Origin: CAZCZR01 sp964503455
GTDB taxonomy: Bacteria > Bacillota > Clostridia > UBA1381
DNA length: 16,827 nucleotides
NCBI GenBank assembly: GCA_964503455.1
Contig: CAZCZR010000035.1
Location: 1 to 16,827 of the forward strand
Reading direction: 5' to 3'
Below the pieces are notes generated by a model. The model did not search any database, was not told the DNA's origin, and was given only the letters and a program-made list of their open reading frames with translations. Positions 13,343 to 16,827 of this stretch are shown here, piece after piece; position 1 is the first letter of the stretch; each line of letters begins with the position of its first letter. The position numbers and the translations under genes were made by a program.

Positions 13343-16300
13343 ATGGGAAGAGAAAAGCACACTATGGATGGTAACAATGCTGCTGCTTGGGCGTCATATG
13401 CTTTTACAGACGTTGCTGCTATCTATCCTATCACACCATCATCAACCATGGCAGAAGTCACCGATAAATGGGCGGCTGCCGGAAAAAAGAACATCTTCGG
13501 AAGAACCGTTAAGGTTGCCGAGATGCAGTCGGAGGGCGGCGCGTCCGGTACGGTTCACGGCTCACTTACAGCCGGCGCTCTTACGACAACCTATACCGCT
13601 TCGCAGGGACTCCTGCTTATGATCCCGAATATGTACAAGATCGCCGGCGAGCTTTTGCCCTGCGTATTCAATGTATCCGCAAGAACTCTTGCTTCACACG
13701 CTCTGTCGATATTCGGCGACCATCAGGACGTTATGGCTTGCCGTCAGACTGGCTTCGCAATGCTTGCGTCCACAAACCCGCAGGAAGCTATGGATCTCGG
13801 CGCCGTTGCTCATATGGCAACAATAAAGGGCAGAGTTCCGTTTTTACACTTCTTTGACGGTTTCAGAACTTCGCATGAGTACCAGAAGGTAGAGTGCTGG
13901 AGCAATGAGGATCTCGCCGAGATGGTAGATTGGGATGCTATAAACGCATTCAGACGCGGTTCGCTTAACCCTGAGCATCCGGCTCAAAGAGGTACGGCTC
14001 AAAACGGCGACGTATTCTTCCAGGCTAAAGAGGCTGTCAACAAGTATTACGATGCTATTCCGGAGATAACTCAGGAGTACATGGACAAGGTAAACGCAAA
14101 GATCGGCTCGGATTACAAGCTGTTTAACTACTACGGCGCGGCTGACGCTGAACACGTTATAGTCGCTATGGGTTCGGTTACGGATACTATTACAGAGACT
14201 GTTGACTACCTGAACGCCAACGGCGCTAAGGTGGGTCTTGTAAAGGTTCGTCTGTACAGACCGTTCTCGGTAAAGCATTTCACTGAAGCTATCCCCGAAA
14301 CCGTAAAGGTCGTTACCGTTCTTGACAGAACAAAGGAATCCGGTTCAATAGGCGAGCCTCTGTATCTTGATGTTGTATCGGCTCTTACCGAGGCGGGCAG
14401 AAACGTTAAGGTTCTTGGCGGACGTTACGGTCTTGCATCAAAGGATACAACCCCCGCCTGCATCATTGCAGCTTTCAAGAACACAACAAAGAATCACTTT
14501 ACAGTCGGAATAAACGATGACGTTACAAATCTTTCGCTTCCGCTCGATGAAAATCCGGACACAACTCCGGCAGGCATCACAAGCTGTAAGTTCTGGGGTC
14601 TTGGCGCTGACGGTACTGTCGGAGCTAACAAGAACTCCGTAAAGATCATAGGCGACCATACAGATATGAACGTACAGGCTTATTTCGACTATGACTCAAA
14701 GAAGTCGGGCGGTCTTACCTGTTCGCATCTGCGTTTCGGCAACCCGAAGATCACATCAACATACCTTATCTCAAAGGCCGATTTCGTTGCCTGCCACAAG
14801 GCTTCGTATATCAGAACATATGATATGGTGCAGGATGTTAAGCCGGGCGGCGTATTCCTTCTGAACTGCCAGTGGAATTCGGAAGAGCTTGAAAAGCATC
14901 TGCCGGGTCAGGTAAAGAAGTATATAGCTGACAATAACATTCAGTTCTACACCATAGACGGTGTAAAGATCGGTAAAGAGATCGGTCTTGGCAACAGGAT
15001 CAACACGGTTTTGCAGTCGGCATTCTTCAAGCTCGCAAACATCATTCCCGAAGCTGAAGCTATCCAATATATGAAGGACGCGGCTACGGCATCGTACTCA
15101 AAGAAGGGCGACGCTATAGTTAAGATGAACCACGACGCCATCGACGCCGGTGCGCAGCAGGTTGTTAAGGTAGACGTTCCCGAATCATGGAAGAACGCAG
15201 AGCCTGAGGATCTTGCTATCAAGCACGAGGGCGAGGGCGAGCTGATCGACTATGTAAACAACGTCCTTGTTCCCATCAGCCAGTTTAACGGCGCAAAGCT
15301 GCCTGTATCGACATTTGTTCCTTATACAAACGGTCAGGTTCCTCTGGGTTCATCGGCTTATGAGAAGAGAGGCATCGCTATCGACGTTCCGACATGGAAC
15401 CCCGATGCTTGCTTACAGTGCGGACTTTGCTCGTATGTATGCCCGCACGGATGTATCCGTCCGGTAGTTCTTACCGAGGACGAGGCAAAGAACGCTCCCG
15501 AAGGCACAAAGTATATAAAGATGAAGCAGATGGACAACTATTACTTTGCTATCGCCGTATCGGTGCTTGACTGTACAGGATGCGGAAGCTGTGCCAATGT
15601 ATGTCCTGAAATAAAGGGCGTAAAGGCTATAACAATGACTCCGCTCGATGACAATCTGTCAGAGCAGGACGGTTATAACTATGGCGTTACGCTTGCTACA
15701 AAGCCGGATGTATTCGATAAGTTCAAGATAAACACTGTTAAGGGTTCGCAGTTCAGAAAGCCGTACCTTGAGTTCTCGGGCGCTTGCGCAGGCTGCGGCG
15801 AGACTCCTTACGCTAAGCTTGTAACACAGCTGTTCGGCGAGAGAATGTTCCTTGCAAACGCTACAGGATGTTCGTCAATTTGGGGCGGATCGGCTCCTTC
15901 GACTCCGTACTGCGCTGACGAAAACGGCCACGGTCCCGCATGGGCTAACTCGCTGTTTGAGGACAACGCCGAGTTTGGTTACGGTATGTTCCTTGCACAG
16001 AACACATTAAGAGAATCCAATATCACAAAGCTTGAAAAGATTGCTGCGGAAAATGCTGACGTTAAGCCTGTTATTGACAAGTTTATCGAAACAAAGGATG
16101 ACGCCGCGGCAAACAAGGTGGCAACAGACGAGCTGTTAAAGGCTATCGCTAACATCAACTCGAAGGAAGCCAAGGACGTTCTTGCCGATAAGGAATATCT
16201 CTCAAAGAAGTCCTGCTGGGTATTCGGCGGAGACGGTTGGGCATATGATATCGGCTTCGGCGGTGTTGACCACGTTCTTGCATCGGGCGAGGATATAAAC

Positions 16301-16827
16301 ATTCTTGTATTCGATACAGAGGTTTACTCAAACACAGGCGGTCAGTCATCAAAGGCTACGCCGACAGGCGCTATCGCTCAGTTCGCTGCCGCAGGTAAGG
16401 AAGTAAAGAAAAAGGATCTTGCCGCAATAGCTATGTCCTACGGTTATATCTACGTTGCGCAGATCGCTCAGGGTGCTGACTACAACCAGTGTCTGAAGGC
16501 TATGATCGAAGCTGAAAGCTATCACGGTCCGTCGCTGATCATCGCTTATGCTCCGTGTATCAACCACGGTATCAAGGCGGGTATGTCAAAGGCTCAGACC
16601 GAGGAGAAGAAGGCTGTTGAGGCCGGTTACTGGCATCTGTTCAGATTCGATCCGAGACGCACGCTTGAGGGCAAGAATCCGTTCCAGCTCGATTCAAAGG
16701 CTCCGAAGGCTGATTACGAAGAGTTCATCATGGGCGAGGTTCGTTACAACTCGCTTGCACGCTCCAATCCGGAGAGAGCAAGACGGCTGTTCGACAAGGC
16801 TAAGAAGAACGCCGAGGAAAAGTACGC
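13343..16827 (+). CDS. nifJ: Pyruvate:ferredoxin (flavodoxin) oxidoreductase (partial, C-terminus outside window)
   Basis: Oxidative decarboxylation of pyruvate to acetyl-CoA and CO2 with electrons passed to ferredoxin, the central pyruvate step of anaerobes. It is the single-chain homodimeric form. About 1161 codons are visible of a usual 1170-1190, so only a short tail is lost. The frame was checked at seven points. Thr31 in YPITPSST contacts pyruvate. The ferredoxin-like domain has two [4Fe-4S] sets: Cys690, 693, 696, 700 and Cys744, 747, 750, 754. The proximal cluster uses Cys815, 818, 843 and 1072. The thiamine diphosphate motif runs from GDG at 963-965 to NTGG at 997-1000. The start has AAAGGAGG. 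Codon choice looks more biased than in its neighbours, as expected for an abundant enzyme. The family also holds 2-oxoacid relatives, but these residues fit pyruvate. Confidence 0.97.
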   Translation, partial: MGREKHTMDGNNAAAWASYAFTDVAAIYPITPSSTMAEVTDKWAAAGKKNIFGRTVKVAEMQSEGGASGTVHGSLTAGALTTTYTASQGLLLMIPNMYKIAGELLPCVFNVSARTLASHALSIFGDHQDVMACRQTGFAMLASTNPQEAMDLGAVAHMATIKGRVPFLHFFDGFRTSHEYQKVECWSNEDLAEMVDWDAINAFRRGSLNPEHPAQRGTAQNGDVFFQAKEAVNKYYDAIPEITQEYMDKVNAKIGSDYKLFNYYGAADAEHVIVAMGSVTDTITETVDYLNANGAKVGLVKVRLYRPFSVKHFTEAIPETVKVVTVLDRTKESGSIGEPLYLDVVSALTEAGRNVKVLGGRYGLASKDTTPACIIAAFKNTTKNHFTVGINDDVTNLSLPLDENPDTTPAGITSCKFWGLGADGTVGANKNSVKIIGDHTDMNVQAYFDYDSKKSGGLTCSHLRFGNPKITSTYLISKADFVACHKASYIRTYDMVQDVKPGGVFLLNCQWNSEELEKHLPGQVKKYIADNNIQFYTIDGVKIGKEIGLGNRINTVLQSAFFKLANIIPEAEAIQYMKDAATASYSKKGDAIVKMNHDAIDAGAQQVVKVDVPESWKNAEPEDLAIKHEGEGELIDYVNNVLVPISQFNGAKLPVSTFVPYTNGQVPLGSSAYEKRGIAIDVPTWNPDACLQCGLCSYVCPHGCIRPVVLTEDEAKNAPEGTKYIKMKQMDNYYFAIAVSVLDCTGCGSCANVCPEIKGVKAITMTPLDDNLSEQDGYNYGVTLATKPDVFDKFKINTVKGSQFRKPYLEFSGACAGCGETPYAKLVTQLFGERMFLANATGCSSIWGGSAPSTPYCADENGHGPAWANSLFEDNAEFGYGMFLAQNTLRESNITKLEKIAAENADVKPVIDKFIETKDDAAANKVATDELLKAIANINSKEAKDVLADKEYLSKKSCWVFGGDGWAYDIGFGGVDHVLASGEDINILVFDTEVYSNTGGQSSKATPTGAIAQFAAAGKEVKKKDLAAIAMSYGYIYVAQIAQGADYNQCLKAMIEAESYHGPSLIIAYAPCINHGIKAGMSKAQTEEKKAVEAGYWHLFRFDPRRTLEGKNPFQLDSKAPKADYEEFIMGEVRYNSLARSNPERARRLFDKAKKNAEEKY

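Noticed and set aside
13343..16827. Possible frameshift or break in PFOR
   Set aside because: The frame was checked at Thr31, all three iron-sulphur Cys sets and the thiamine motif, and all fall in one continuous frame.

Overview
The window looks like chromosomal DNA of an anaerobic, Gram-positive-type bacterium of the Clostridia (Bacillota). The reasons are the AGGAGG-type ribosome binding sites, the near-consensus sigma-A promoters, the rplM-rpsI order, a full-length pyruvate:ferredoxin oxidoreductase, a NodB-type polysaccharide deacetylase of the spore/cell-wall kind, and base composition near the middle of the range. Genus cannot be told from the sequence alone. I see no tRNA, rRNA, CRISPR array, phage gene or intact insertion sequence.

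Layout. 1-907 (minus): rplM-rpsI, with a consensus promoter and an AT-rich UP-like element; rpsI runs off the left edge. 1008-6665 (minus): one tight run, SLOG-fold protein - tyrA - queF - queC - queD - queE - folE - secreted protein, with gaps of 4-27 bp except one 74-bp gap between queC and queD that holds three 21-bp phased repeats. A strong promoter sits just upstream of the SLOG gene. 6692-8740 (minus): a monocistronic aconitase with its own promoter and a likely terminator. 8756-9108 (plus): a small membrane-anchored glycosyltransferase-like protein that overlaps tail-to-tail with a GH43 glycosidase gene (9069-9992, minus). 10140-10917 (plus): a RAYT-like Y1 transposase-family protein with a long Ala/Lys/Pro tail. 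10989-11768 (plus): polysaccharide deacetylase. 11780-12955 (minus): DUF819 membrane protein. 12956-13342: a 387-bp regulatory region with direct repeats, an 18-bp dyad, promoters and a leader hairpin. 13343-16827 (plus): pyruvate:ferredoxin oxidoreductase, cut by the right edge shortly before its expected end.

How the genes work together. folE, queD, queE, queC and queF make the whole route from GTP to preQ1, the free precursor of queuosine in tRNA. The genes that insert and finish the base (tgt, queA, queG/queH) are not in the window. Placing tyrA in the same run is unusual. It may be meaningful because tRNA-Tyr is one of the four queuosine-bearing tRNAs, but this is inference. Aconitase and PFOR are central carbon metabolism of an anaerobe. 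The GH43 enzyme, the deacetylase and DUF819 look like independent transcription units.

The least ordinary elements are the phased repeat array inside the que operon, the degenerate RAYT-like protein with its low-complexity tail, the SLOG-tyrA-que linkage with a secreted protein at its end, and the operator-like dyads at the GH43 and PFOR promoters.
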